Under the pieces are notes generated by a model. It made no database searches, was not told where the DNA came from, and worked only from the letters and a program-made list of their open reading frames with translations. Position numbers and translations under genes: made by a program. 64,000 bases of DNA. Source: Pseudarthrobacter sp. NIBRBAC000502772 (lineage in GTDB: Bacteria > Actinomycetota > Actinomycetes > Actinomycetales > Micrococcaceae). The stretch covers positions 2,418,001 through 2,482,000 of the forward strand of contig NZ_CP041188.1 in NCBI RefSeq assembly GCF_006517235.1, in the 5' to 3' direction. Positions within the stretch are counted from its first letter, which is position 1; every line of letters starts with the position of its first letter. Of the stretch, positions 17,442 to 27,060 are shown piece after piece.

Positions 17442-19148
17442 ATGACTCACGTGATCACTCAATCGTGCTGCAACGATACGGCCTGCACAGTCGTCTGCCC
17501 GGTCGATGCCATCCATCCAACACCAGCCGAGATGCGCGCCGGCTCAACCGAGATGCTCTACATCGACCCGAAAACGTGCATCGATTGTGGGATGTGCGTC
17601 ATTGAATGCCCTGTTGGTGCGATCTTCACCGACGACGCGCTGCCTGCGAAACTCGCCGACTACGCACGTTCCAATGCCGAGTTCTTCGAGTCGTGGCCGA
17701 GTCTCGGCACGGTGCCGCCACGAACTCTGGACGTGCCCGTCCTCACTGCTGACTCGGCCGTCCGTGTGGCGGTGGTCGGTTCAGGTCCCTCAGGTAGTTA
17801 TGCGGCCATCGAACTGCTCGACCGTGGGGGAGCGTCCATGAGCGTGGATGTGTATGACAGGCTCCCCACTCCCGGCGGCCTGGCCCGGGCCGGCGTCGCG
17901 CCCGACCACCTGAGCACGAAGGGCGTGGCCGACGCGTTTGCTGAACGCGCGAGGGACAAACGGATCCGCTACTTCTTCAACATCGAGATCGGCAAACATA
18001 TCTCAGCCGAGGAATTGTCTGAACGATATGACGCCGTCATTTATGCCGTCGGCGCGTCCAGCTCCCGCGCCCTTGGCATCGAGGGGGAAGACCTGCCCGG
18101 CAGCCATGCCGCAACGGAGTTTGTGGGCTGGTACAACGGACATCCGGACTACGCGCACTACGAGTTCGACCTGAGCGCCCGGCGCGCCGTCGTGGTTGGC
18201 AACGGCAACGTCGCTCTTGACGTCGCCCGGGTCTTGACGGCATCAGCCGAACACCTGCACCGCTCAGACATCGCTCCACACGCGCTCAAGGCACTGACCG
18301 AGAGCAATATCGAAGAGGTCGTCGTTCTTGGCCGCCGCGGTGCGATCCATGCGGCGTGTACATCACCGGAACTGCAAGCACTGGGGTACATGGATGGCCT
18401 TCGGGTGCACGTGGACCACCGCGACCTTGAGCTGACAGCGGCCGAGCGGGCCAGCTTGGCAACGTCCCTGCCCGCGCTCAGCAAGCACCGTATCTTCACG
18501 GCTTTCGCCGAGCGGGAATGGCCTGAAGCGAAACGCACCATCGCCTTCCGCTTTCTTGAGTCGCCCAGTCGCATTCTGGGAACCGACCGCGTCGAAGGAC
18601 TCGAAATCATGCGAAACCGTCTGGTGGAGGATGCCGGCCGTAGCCGGGTCGAGCCAACGGGCGAAATCGGCCTGATCGAGTCCGGCCTCATTTTGCGCTC
18701 GGTGGGCTATCGCGGCATACCCATGGCCGGCCTGCCATTCGACGAAACTAAGGGCACGTTCCCGAATCAGGACGGCCGGGTGCTCGATCCTTCCGCTGGC
18801 GCTCAATTCCCCGGAATTTACACTGCTGGCTGGATGAAGCGGGGACCCTCGGGTGTCATCGGCACAAACAAGGAATGCTCGCGCGAGACTGTCACGGCGC
18901 TGCTCGAAGATAAGCGCTCAGGCGCGCTGGCACCGGCCCGAGGCACCCTCGCCGACATTGAGACTCTTCTGCGAAGGCGTCAACCCGAATTGTTCGGGTG
19001 GGACGGATGGCGGCGAATCGATGAGTATGAGCTGCTTAGCGGGCGCGCCATGGACAGGCCACGCGTCAAGGTCGTAGATCGTGCCGCGCTGATTGCAATC
19101 GCACTTGGACCCGAGCCCGTCGAAGCCGTGCAGGAGGACCTGCAATGA
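17442..19148 (+). CDS. Ferredoxin/ferredoxin-NADP+ reductase fusion (FprB-like)
   Basis: A 568-residue electron-transfer flavoprotein. The N-terminal ferredoxin domain has clusters at Cys9/Cys10-Cys15-Cys19-Pro and Cys46-Cys49-Cys52-Cys56-Pro. Then an adrenodoxin-reductase-like part binds FAD (VVGSGPSGSYAA, ~111-121) and NADPH (GNGNVALDVARVL), ending with the typical GWMKRGPSGVIGTNK. Mycobacterial FprB has this architecture. Its stop overlaps the start of the molybdopterin oxidoreductase (ATGA), so the two are translationally coupled and the reductase probably passes NADPH electrons to, or takes them from, that enzyme. The start is assigned at ATG 17442 because it begins the ferredoxin fold; the ribosome site is poor. 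Confidence 0.88.
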   Translation: MTHVITQSCCNDTACTVVCPVDAIHPTPAEMRAGSTEMLYIDPKTCIDCGMCVIECPVGAIFTDDALPAKLADYARSNAEFFESWPSLGTVPPRTLDVPVLTADSAVRVAVVGSGPSGSYAAIELLDRGGASMSVDVYDRLPTPGGLARAGVAPDHLSTKGVADAFAERARDKRIRYFFNIEIGKHISAEELSERYDAVIYAVGASSSRALGIEGEDLPGSHAATEFVGWYNGHPDYAHYEFDLSARRAVVVGNGNVALDVARVLTASAEHLHRSDIAPHALKALTESNIEEVVVLGRRGAIHAACTSPELQALGYMDGLRVHVDHRDLELTAAERASLATSLPALSKHRIFTAFAEREWPEAKRTIAFRFLESPSRILGTDRVEGLEIMRNRLVEDAGRSRVEPTGEIGLIESGLILRSVGYRGIPMAGLPFDETKGTFPNQDGRVLDPSAGAQFPGIYTAGWMKRGPSGVIGTNKECSRETVTALLEDKRSGALAPARGTLADIETLLRRRQPELFGWDGWRRIDEYELLSGRAMDRPRVKVVDRAALIAIALGPEPVEAVQEDLQ

Positions 19149-21421
19149 GCGTGCCCGAGCGTACGGTGATCCGTACGTGCCCGATCTGCGAATCGACCTG
19201 CGGGCTCGCGATCACCATGAAGGGTGATCGGGTTCTTCGTACGCGGGGCGACGAGCTCGACGTCATGAGCAGAGGGTTCATGTGCCCCAAGGGGGCCACC
19301 CTGGGTGAGATGTACGAGGACCCTGACTGGCTGCGTGCCCCCCTCATCAAGGGAGCGGACGGCGAATTCCACGAGGCAAGCTGGGAGGAGGCCTTTGATC
19401 GCTGCGCCGAGCTCATGAAGCCAATCCTGGAAACCGATGGACCCGAAGCCACAGCGGTCTACTTTGGCAACCCCATTGGACACAACCTCTCCGGGCTCCT
19501 CTATACACGCGCCATCGTCAAGGCGCTTCGCTCACCGAACCTTTTCAGCGCGTCAACGCTCGACCAGCGCCCGAAGGACCTCTCTAACGGGCTGCTGTTT
19601 GGTGACCGGTACACGCTCGCTGTCCCGGACATTGACCGGACAGACTACATGATCATGCTCGGCGCGAACCCCATGGAATCCAATGGCAGCCTCGCAACGG
19701 CTCCGGGGTGGCCCCGCCGGCTCAAGGCGCTCCGGGATCGCGGCAAGCTGGTCGTAGTCGATCCGGTGCGGACACGTACGGCGGAACTCGCCACCCAACA
19801 CATCAGCCCGAGGGTGGGCTCCGATGCAGCACTGTTGATGTCAATGGCATATGTTCTCTTCGACGAATCGCTGGTAAGGATCGGGCGCATCGAACAGTAC
19901 GTGCGCGGTGTCGAAAAAATCAAGAGCCTGGTCCAGCCCTATTCCCCTGAGCAGATCGAAGCCTACACCGGCGTCCCGGCCCAAACGGTCCGTACGCTTA
20001 CCCGTGAGTTCGCCGCCGCGTCCAGTAGCTGTGTCTACGGCCGCATCGGCACCTCCACCACCCGGTTCGGGACGATCGCATCATGGATGATCGACGTGAT
20101 CAACATCCTTACCGGCAACCTCGACCGGCCAGGCGGGGCCATGTTCCCGAAACCGGCTTCAGGCATGGCAAATACGAAAGGGGCCCCTCAATTCGGCAAG
20201 CCTGCGCGGATCGGTCGATTCCATACGCGGGTCCGTAGAGCGCCAGAGCTCTTCGGCGAATTTCCGACCGCATGTCTCGCCGAAGAAATCGACACGCCAG
20301 GACCGGGACGCTACCGGGCGCTGCTGCTGATCAGCGGCAACCCCGTGGTATCCACCCCGAACTCCGAGCGTATGAACCGGGCCTTGCCGCAGCTCGATGC
20401 GCTCATTGCCATCGACCCCTATGTCAACAACAGCACCAGGCACGCGCACGTCATCCTGCCGCCGCCCTCGCCGCTGCAACGGTCGCATTACGATACGCAC
20501 TTCACGATGTGGTCGGTGCGCAACTTCGCAAACTACAGCCCGGCAGCGATTCCGCTCGCGCCTGGACAGTTGCACGAGTGGGAGATCATGTGCCAGCTGG
20601 CCGGCGTCTTCGACGGCAGCCGTAGCCGGACCGAAGATGTCGATACCGAACTTATTGCGTCCATGATCCGTTCGGAAGCACGCGACGAGAAGTCCGCGAT
20701 CCACGGACGCACAATCGAGCAGATTATGGGCATGCTTGAGCCGAGAGTGGGTCCGGAGCGCATCCTTGACTTCCTGCTGCGTGTGGGACCTTACGGCGAC
20801 GGGTTCGGCGCGGGCCCGGGGGCGCTCACGCTTGCCGCCGTCGAAGCCGCTCCGCACGGCATAGACTTCGGTGCGCTGGAGCCTCGGGTTCCCGAAGTGC
20901 TGCGGACGCCCGACGGGATGATTGACATTGCCCCCGACCTGATAACCGGGGATGTGGCACGGCTCGGTGCTGCAGTCGAAGCCGGGCCCGTATCCGGGCT
21001 GGTGATGATCGGGCGGCGTGCTTTGCGGTCGAACAACTCCTGGATCCACAATATGCCGTCGCTGATGACGGGGCGTGCGAGATCGACGCTGCGCATCAGT
21101 CCGGCCGACGCGCGGGAGCGGAGCCTGGAGACCGGCGACACCACGCAGGTGCGGACGGAGAGCGGCGAGGTGGAAGTACTTGTCGAAGTGACCGACACTA
21201 TGGCTCAGGGTGTGGTGAGCCTGCCGCACGGATGGCTTCATCAGACCGACGGAGTTGAGCTCCGAACGGCAAAGCTCAGACCCGGCACCAACAGCAACAT
21301 CCTGGCCAACGAGCAGGATGTGGATGTTCCCTCCTGGAACGCCATCCTCAGCGGAATCCCCATCGAAGTATGTCCCCCCGCACGCGTCGCTGCCGCCTCC
21401 CAACTTATTAGGACCCCCTGA
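19145..21421 (+). CDS. Molybdopterin (bis-MGD type) oxidoreductase
   Basis: A 758-residue member of the DMSO-reductase superfamily. An N-terminal [4Fe-4S] site is formed by Cys12, Cys15, Cys19 and Cys47 (CPICESTCG, CPKG). Cofactor-binding segments follow (IMLGANPMESNG, VVDPVRTRTAE, LLISGNPVVS) and a C-terminal molydopterin dinucleotide domain (LRISPADARERSLETGD, LANEQDVD). No twin-arginine signal is present, so it is cytoplasmic. The region where formate dehydrogenases have Cys/Sec reads DQRPKDLSNG (140-149), so formate dehydrogenase is not supported. It is coupled to the FprB-like reductase and followed by a CoA ligase 53 bp later. Reaction unknown: an oxygen-atom transfer, hydration or reduction on the pathway acid is possible. 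Confidence 0.85.
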   Translation: MSVPERTVIRTCPICESTCGLAITMKGDRVLRTRGDELDVMSRGFMCPKGATLGEMYEDPDWLRAPLIKGADGEFHEASWEEAFDRCAELMKPILETDGPEATAVYFGNPIGHNLSGLLYTRAIVKALRSPNLFSASTLDQRPKDLSNGLLFGDRYTLAVPDIDRTDYMIMLGANPMESNGSLATAPGWPRRLKALRDRGKLVVVDPVRTRTAELATQHISPRVGSDAALLMSMAYVLFDESLVRIGRIEQYVRGVEKIKSLVQPYSPEQIEAYTGVPAQTVRTLTREFAAASSSCVYGRIGTSTTRFGTIASWMIDVINILTGNLDRPGGAMFPKPASGMANTKGAPQFGKPARIGRFHTRVRRAPELFGEFPTACLAEEIDTPGPGRYRALLLISGNPVVSTPNSERMNRALPQLDALIAIDPYVNNSTRHAHVILPPPSPLQRSHYDTHFTMWSVRNFANYSPAAIPLAPGQLHEWEIMCQLAGVFDGSRSRTEDVDTELIASMIRSEARDEKSAIHGRTIEQIMGMLEPRVGPERILDFLLRVGPYGDGFGAGPGALTLAAVEAAPHGIDFGALEPRVPEVLRTPDGMIDIAPDLITGDVARLGAAVEAGPVSGLVMIGRRALRSNNSWIHNMPSLMTGRARSTLRISPADARERSLETGDTTQVRTESGEVEVLVEVTDTMAQGVVSLPHGWLHQTDGVELRTAKLRPGTNSNILANEQDVDVPSWNAILSGIPIEVCPPARVAAASQLIRTP

Positions 21422-21474
21422 CCACGACCAGCACATTCGAGCCTCAGCTCGGAGCGCCAGGATCACGAAGGACC

Positions 21475-23181
21475 ATGATGAACTCCACACCCACCGAAAC
21501 CACCCTTACAGACGCCGTACACACGTGGGCGCTCCGGCAGCCGACGGCCAAGATTGCCAGCGAATATCGCGCCCAGGGCCACTGGCGCGACACGACAATC
21601 GTTGACGACATCCTGTCGATGGCCAAAGCGCACCCGCGCCGTGCAGCGATCGTCGCCTACCGCAAGGGATCAGCGGTCCCCGAGACAATCACCTACGGAC
21701 AGCTGAACGCGCTCGTCGAACGGGCCGCCCTCGCCTTGATCGAACTTGGCGTCGAAGCGAACGACGTCGTCTCGCTCCAGATGCCCAACGGCTGGGAATT
21801 CGCGGTGGCGGCACTGGCTGCCGCGCGTGCCGGCGCGGTGGTCAACCCCCTGGTGACCATTTTCCGACGCCGGGAACTTGAATTCATGCTCTCGCGCGCC
21901 GGATCCAAGGTGCTGATCGTCGAGGAATCCTTCCGTGGCTTCAACCATGCCGAGCTAGCGCTGGATCTGCGCAGGACGCTGCCATCTCTCGAGCATGTCG
22001 TCGTGGCCAGGGGAGTCGCCTACGGCGGGGCATTGAGTTTCGAGGAGCAGTTCCTTCACAGCGAGGCGAATCGCGCGACGGACACCGCTGCCATCCTCGC
22101 CGATCGGCGCCGGAGCTGTGACGACATCGCATCGCTCATCTACACCTCCGGCACCACCGGCGAACCGAAGGGCACGCTCCATAGCTACAACACGCTGTGG
22201 TCCGCTGGCCGTGCAGTTTTCGATAATCTGTCATTGGGCTCGGACGACGTCTCGTTCATGGCGTCGCCGGTGGGTCACCTCACGGGGTACCTGTGGGGGA
22301 TGCTGCATCCGTTGTCACGGGGCATGACCGCGGTGTTCCAAGATGTCTGGCACCCCGGTGGCTTCCTCGACCTCATCGATGTGGAAGGTATCACCTGGAC
22401 GATTGGAGCGACGCCGTTCGTCGTCGACGCGGTCGAAGAGCAGATCCGCAGTCCGCGGTCGTTCGCGAGCCTTCGCACGTTCGTGTGCGCCGGGGCGCCA
22501 ATTTCGCCGGCGCTTGCGCCTCGGGCTGCCAGCGAGCTCGGAGCGCAGTTGCTTGCCCAGTGGGGCACCTCGGAGTGCGGCGGCGTCACCGTCCACCACC
22601 CGAGTGACGATGTTGAGACCGTGTGTTCGAGCGATGGCCGCCCGATCGGCTTCATGGCGCTCAAGATCGTTGATGACGCGGGCAATCCCGTCCCCTTGGG
22701 CACTGAGGGGCGGCTCATTGTGCGTGGCCCGAGTGTTTTTGTTGGCTATCTTGGACGCGGCGACTTGTACGATGACGTCGTGGATCCGGACGGCTGGTTC
22801 GACACGGGGGACCTTGGCATTGAACACAGCGACGGCACCGTCCGCATCACCGGCCGGGCAAAGGACATCATCATCCGCGGCGGAGAGAACATTCCCGTCG
22901 TTGAAATCGAGAACCTGCTCCTGACCCACCCGGGCATTCGGGAGGTGGCGGTCATCGGCCTTCCCGACGAACGGCTCGGCGAACGCGGTTGCGCCGTGAT
23001 CGTGCCCAGGAACGAGGCTCCCGGGTTGCCCGAACTGCTCAAGTACCTCGATGAGCACGGTACGGCGAAGCAATACTGGCCTGAACATCTCGTGGTGGTC
23101 GACGAGATGCCGCGAACCCCGTCGGGAAAGATCCAGAAGTTCCGCCTTCGTGAGCTGGCCACAGCGAAGCCTGACCGCTGA
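21475..23181 (+). CDS. Acyl-CoA synthetase (AMP-forming), paralogue of the 14545 ligase
   Basis: A 568-residue ANL ligase. Motifs: LIYTSGTTGEPKGTL, LLAQWGTSE, DGWFDTGDLG, GRAKDIIIRGGENIP, and the C-terminal Lys in RTPSGKIQKF. Start at ATGATG behind GAAGGA; the second ATG (21478) is an alternative. It is strikingly similar to the ligase at 14545 (shared YRKGS, TYGQLNAL, GVGxxDVVS-type blocks), indicating duplication with possible substrate split. It lies in the run reductase-molybdoenzyme-ligase-thioesterase, probably one operon continuing toward the transporter. Confidence 0.88.
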   Translation: MMNSTPTETTLTDAVHTWALRQPTAKIASEYRAQGHWRDTTIVDDILSMAKAHPRRAAIVAYRKGSAVPETITYGQLNALVERAALALIELGVEANDVVSLQMPNGWEFAVAALAAARAGAVVNPLVTIFRRRELEFMLSRAGSKVLIVEESFRGFNHAELALDLRRTLPSLEHVVVARGVAYGGALSFEEQFLHSEANRATDTAAILADRRRSCDDIASLIYTSGTTGEPKGTLHSYNTLWSAGRAVFDNLSLGSDDVSFMASPVGHLTGYLWGMLHPLSRGMTAVFQDVWHPGGFLDLIDVEGITWTIGATPFVVDAVEEQIRSPRSFASLRTFVCAGAPISPALAPRAASELGAQLLAQWGTSECGGVTVHHPSDDVETVCSSDGRPIGFMALKIVDDAGNPVPLGTEGRLIVRGPSVFVGYLGRGDLYDDVVDPDGWFDTGDLGIEHSDGTVRITGRAKDIIIRGGENIPVVEIENLLLTHPGIREVAVIGLPDERLGERGCAVIVPRNEAPGLPELLKYLDEHGTAKQYWPEHLVVVDEMPRTPSGKIQKFRLRELATAKPDR

Positions 23182-23221
23182 GGCTGTGCCCAGTATGGGG
23201 CTGGCGAACGAGGAAACAGCC

Positions 23222-24085
23222 ATGACACCAGAAGTGCCGGCGCGGCTTCACGCGGACCCAATCGGGGAAACGGTGCTCAACAGTGATGGCGGACCAGATG
23301 GGCTCGGGGGATGGCAGCCCAACGCCGCGGAGGTCTCCTTCGCCACCCGCATCACCGGAGCTTCCTCGGTGGCGGCGAAAGGGGAGTTTGATCGACCGCC
23401 CGGAGCAGTGGAGCTTGGCTGGACCGCAACATTGGCGGACCTGGTGCTTGGCAGGGCCGTGCTCGCCGCAGTGCCGCGAAACCGTTCAGGGGTCACGGTC
23501 AACCTCCGAATCGATTGGTTCACGGCACAGCTCCCTCCCGCACCGACTATAAGTGGCACGGCGTCGGTGATGAACTTCGCTGATGACTTCGCTGTCGCCC
23601 GGGGTGAACTGTTCAGTGCAGACTCCTCGACGCTGGCGCTACTGGTAGGCAGATTCAAGCTCTTCGGCAGCGATGACCTACCACCACCCCCCGTCATCGA
23701 GGACGTGCGGCTGCCGAACGCGCTTTCGCTGAGCAATTTTCTCGAACTTGAGTACGGGCATGTTGATGCCCTTCGGACGGTGGCACATCTGGAGGCGGCT
23801 CTCGTGTTCGCAAATCCTGCCGGAGTCATGCACGGCGGCGCGCAAGCCGCGGCCTTCTGCACCGCCGCCGAACACCTGGCTGCACAGGATGGACCCGGCT
23901 GGCGCATGCTCGACATCGACGTGCACTATCGGGCCCCTGTGGCCGTCTCGCCCGAGGTGTTGCAGCTGAGCAGCACGGTGGTGCGCAGGAGCCGCAGCCT
24001 GATGCGGATCGACATGACCTTGGCTGCGCCCGATGCGACCGTGCTTACTCAGGCCTCGGCCACGCTCGCTGGCCCACCCCGCTGA
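23222..24085 (+). CDS. Tandem hot-dog acyl-CoA thioesterase-like protein
   Basis: A 287-residue protein with two hot-dog halves. The C-terminal half has the PaaI-type HGGAQAAAFCTAAEH with an acidic residue on the following helix; the N-terminal half (ELGWTATLADLVLGRAV) lacks a clear catalytic HGG. The start is placed at ATG 23222 behind GAGGAAAC; ATG 23195 is the alternative. It follows the ligase by 40 bp. The same two-half design recurs at 30335 and 38428, so the cluster carries three related proteins, each with possibly different thioester preference or with a binding role only. Confidence 0.75.
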   Translation: MTPEVPARLHADPIGETVLNSDGGPDGLGGWQPNAAEVSFATRITGASSVAAKGEFDRPPGAVELGWTATLADLVLGRAVLAAVPRNRSGVTVNLRIDWFTAQLPPAPTISGTASVMNFADDFAVARGELFSADSSTLALLVGRFKLFGSDDLPPPPVIEDVRLPNALSLSNFLELEYGHVDALRTVAHLEAALVFANPAGVMHGGAQAAAFCTAAEHLAAQDGPGWRMLDIDVHYRAPVAVSPEVLQLSSTVVRRSRSLMRIDMTLAAPDATVLTQASATLAGPPR

Positions 24086-24364
24086 TTCGGCGGTCCGGCT
24101 AACCGGCTGGGCCGCCCAATGGAGAACAGGCGACAAGTGACATCGCTGATATTGAATTTTATGGCCGTTAACTGGCTGGGCCCATCGCGCGGAGATCGCT
24201 TTGTCTGATTGCTGCCAGGCCTACTTCCATACGGGAAGATCAATCCCACTGCTTAAAGCGCTCCATATTTATTGGACAAATGATTGTGCTTGCGACATCT
24301 GAATGGCTATGATGTCACGAACGATATCAACGCACGAAGACGTGCAGATGGATGGAGCTTTCCA

Positions 24365-25219
24365 GTGCAAGTGATCATCACAGCTCTCTCGACCGCCGCG
24401 GTTCTGGCGCCCATGGCAATCGGAATGGCGCTGGTCTACCGCATCGGCGGTGTCATCAACTTCGCGGCCGGCGCTATCTGCGTAGTCTCCGGCGTCGCCT
24501 ATGCCCTGATGGGCGGCGGCGTGGTGGCAGCACTTGCTGCCATTGCCATGGGCGCCGGCCTCGGCGTGGCCGTATTTTTGCTCGGCGTTCTTCCCGGGAA
24601 GTTCCGCGGGATCCCGCCGGTGGCAATGACTCTGGGGACGTTGGGTGTCGCTCTGATCGTGCAGGCGCTCGGGGACGAAGTGTTTGGCACCAGCCCCCAC
24701 ACCGCCGAACCGTGGATCGATGGATCCCTCAGCCTGTTTGGCAATGAGCTCAGTGCACATCGCGCGCTGTCGGTTGCAGTTTCGATGGTCGCGGTCATCG
24801 CCGTGATCGCCATGTTCGACCGCACGTTGATCGGCCGGGGAATGGAGGCCTGCTCGACGAACGAACCGTTGGCCCAGCTGTATGGCTCGCGGACCCTGGT
24901 CTACCATTTTATCGCGTGGTCCGTCGCGGGAGCCTGCGGTGCGCTGAGCGGCGTGCTCCAGGCCGGCCTGGCAAGCATCTCTGACACAGCCTCGATGCCA
25001 CTGCTTGTGACCGCGATCGTCGGCGCCGTGCTCGGCGGCATTGGATCCCTCCGGGCGACGGTACTCGGTGTGCTTCTCGTGGCGGCCGCCAGTGCGCTTG
25101 TTCAGCAGCTGCTCAACGTGCAGCTCCCCCTGACGCCGGTATTCGTGCTCATGCTCCTCGGGCTGGCGATCCGTCCGGCCGGCCTGTTTACGTCAACCAA
25201 GACTGGAGAGAGAGTATGA
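24365..25219 (+). CDS. Branched-chain amino-acid type ABC permease (LivH-like)
   Basis: A 284-residue integral membrane protein with about eight hydrophobic segments, opening VQVIITALSTAAVLAPMAIG and containing the LivH-type ALVYRIGGVINFAAG. A GTG at 24365 is the preferred start (TGGAG seven bases upstream); the in-frame region before it is not hydrophobic and looks untranslated. It forms the importer with the fused permease-ATPase, LivF-like ATPase and lipoprotein that follow; the next start overlaps its stop (ATGA). Liv-type systems in catabolic clusters often import aromatic or alicyclic acids. Confidence 0.88.
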   Translation: MQVIITALSTAAVLAPMAIGMALVYRIGGVINFAAGAICVVSGVAYALMGGGVVAALAAIAMGAGLGVAVFLLGVLPGKFRGIPPVAMTLGTLGVALIVQALGDEVFGTSPHTAEPWIDGSLSLFGNELSAHRALSVAVSMVAVIAVIAMFDRTLIGRGMEACSTNEPLAQLYGSRTLVYHFIAWSVAGACGALSGVLQAGLASISDTASMPLLVTAIVGAVLGGIGSLRATVLGVLLVAAASALVQQLLNVQLPLTPVFVLMLLGLAIRPAGLFTSTKTGERV

Positions 25220-27060
25220 CCTCCGTTCGCAGTACCCGGCGCATAAAGGGCGGTCTGGAGCGGCTGATCCCGCACATCGCCATCCCACTCGTCATCATCG
25301 TGATCGTGCTAAGCCTTGGCGGCAACGGCTACCTGCGTCACCTGGCCACCAGCGCCGCCATCGCCTACATCCTGACAGCCAGTTTCAATCTCGTGTTCGG
25401 CTATGGCGGCATATTTTCGCTCGCGCAGGTCGCGCTCTACGGCGTGGGCGCGTACGCCAGTGTGTACGCAGAGAACCACTGGGGCTGGTCGTTCTGGTTC
25501 GCCGTGCCCTTTGCGATGGCGATCTCCACGTTGCTTGCCGTCGCAATTGCATGGCCTACCGCAAGGCTCCGCAGTATCTTCATCGCCATGGTGACACTCG
25601 CCTTCGCTGTCACCCTTATCGAGGTCTTTTCCAAGTGGACCGAAGTCACAGGCGGCGCTGCCGGCATTTATGCGATCGTTTCGCCAACAATCGGCGACGT
25701 ACGCCTGGTCGGTGGGCGCATCGAATACCTCTGGCTCTGCGCAGTTGTCGCCTGGTTGGTCGCCGAGCTCATGCTGCGCCTTGGCCGCTCGCCCATCGGC
25801 CGCAAGCTTGCTGCATTGCGGGAGACCCCGGGAGTTCTGCCCGCCGTCGGCGTCGACGCAGCCAAACTTCGCCTGTTGACCATTGCCGTGTCGAGTGCTT
25901 TGGCTGGCCTCGCCGGTGCACTGTACGCCCACTTCCAGTTGACGATCGCGCCAGAGGCATTCGGACTGCCGAGGCTGATTGAGCTCCTGCTCGCGACCGT
26001 CATCGGCGGTCCCGGCACCTTCATCGGTCCCGTGGTTGGTGTGCTAGTGCTGCTCGGTCTCGATGAAGTCGGCATTGTGCTGGGCGGCGTACAGCCCTAT
26101 GTTTACGGTGCTGCGGTGATCCTGCTCATGACGTTCGGGCGCAAGGGTGTTGCTGGCTGGTTGCTCGCTGCATGGGCCTTCGTCCGCCGCTCCGTACCCG
26201 CTCGCCGCGTGAAGTCGGACAGCCCTCCGGTCACCATCTCCCCCTATGACCCGAAATTTCAGGCTACAAAGTCCGCCGCTGGGGCGGCTGGAGATATAGT
26301 CCTCGAACTCGCCGGGGTCTCGGTGAGTTTCGGCGGCGTGCACGCCGTACGCGACGTGTCCCTGCAGGTGGGAGTCGGTGAAGTCATCGGCCTGCTGGGT
26401 CCGAATGGGGCCGGAAAAACGACGCTGATGAACTCCATCACAGGAGAAGTGACCATAACGTCGGGCTCGATCTCGCTTAACGGCACCTCAGTCGTCGCAA
26501 AATCTGCGCAGGACATCAGGAAGGCAGGCATTGCCCGGACCTTCCAGGTACCGGCCTTGGTGCCTGACCTCTCACTCGTCGAAAACGTCATGCTCGGCGG
26601 CGAAGTTCACGCCAAGGCAGGATTCTTCAGCCAACTGATCAACACTCCGGGCTCACGCAGAAACGACGAGGTCCAGCGCGAACGCGCTCGTGCCTTCCTG
26701 CAGGAGGTCGGCATTGAATCTTTCGCCGACGGGTTGGCCGAGGCGCAACCCTACGGGGTTTTGCGCCTCGCTGAGATCGCCCGAAGCCTGATGCTCGATC
26801 CTGAAGTGATTCTGCTGGACGAGCCTGGCGCCGGACTTACGGAGTCTGACCTCAAGGAGCTTATTGCCGTGCTGCAGCAGCTGAAGGAGCGCGGGCGTTC
26901 TGTAGTGGTCATCGACCATCACGTCGGATTCGTCGCAACTGTCAGCGACCGCATCATTGTGATGAACCAGGGAGAGGTGCTCGCGGAAGGCGCGCCCGCA
27001 GAGGTTATTGCCGATCGTCGCGTGATCGAGGCCTATTTGGGAGAGGTGGAAGCCGTATGA
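25216..27060 (+). CDS. Fused LivM-like permease and LivG-like ATPase
   Basis: A 614-residue fusion. Residues ~1-330 are a LivM-type permease (NLVFGYGGIFSLAQVALYGVGAY is the family signature region). Residues ~360-614 are a LivG-type ATPase with Walker A GPNGAGKTT near 395, a divergent signature QPYGVLRLAEIA near 510 in place of LSYGQQR, Walker B VILLDEPGAG near 532, and a switch His in VVIDHHVGFV. Such fusions are known among actinobacterial and proteobacterial hydrophobic-substrate importers. Start and stop overlap both neighbours, giving coupled translation. The missing LSGGQ-like core is odd but is seen in LivG relatives. Confidence 0.87.
   Translation: MTSVRSTRRIKGGLERLIPHIAIPLVIIVIVLSLGGNGYLRHLATSAAIAYILTASFNLVFGYGGIFSLAQVALYGVGAYASVYAENHWGWSFWFAVPFAMAISTLLAVAIAWPTARLRSIFIAMVTLAFAVTLIEVFSKWTEVTGGAAGIYAIVSPTIGDVRLVGGRIEYLWLCAVVAWLVAELMLRLGRSPIGRKLAALRETPGVLPAVGVDAAKLRLLTIAVSSALAGLAGALYAHFQLTIAPEAFGLPRLIELLLATVIGGPGTFIGPVVGVLVLLGLDEVGIVLGGVQPYVYGAAVILLMTFGRKGVAGWLLAAWAFVRRSVPARRVKSDSPPVTISPYDPKFQATKSAAGAAGDIVLELAGVSVSFGGVHAVRDVSLQVGVGEVIGLLGPNGAGKTTLMNSITGEVTITSGSISLNGTSVVAKSAQDIRKAGIARTFQVPALVPDLSLVENVMLGGEVHAKAGFFSQLINTPGSRRNDEVQRERARAFLQEVGIESFADGLAEAQPYGVLRLAEIARSLMLDPEVILLDEPGAGLTESDLKELIAVLQQLKERGRSVVVIDHHVGFVATVSDRIIVMNQGEVLAEGAPAEVIADRRVIEAYLGEVEAV

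Noticed and set aside
19145..21421. Formate dehydrogenase or selenoprotein
   Set aside because: No in-frame TGA and no Cys/Sec at the usual Mo-ligand position; no formate dehydrogenase beta subunit nearby.
20159..21490. 443-residue ORF on the minus strand
   Set aside because: It is fully antisense to the molybdopterin oxidoreductase, which has clear Fe-S and cofactor motifs; the antisense product is of low complexity (Arg, His, Gly) with no domain.
16324..24085. Classical phenylacetate (paa) operon
   Set aside because: PaaX-, PaaI- and PaaG-like genes are present, but there is no paaABCDE oxygenase, paaZ or typical paaK.
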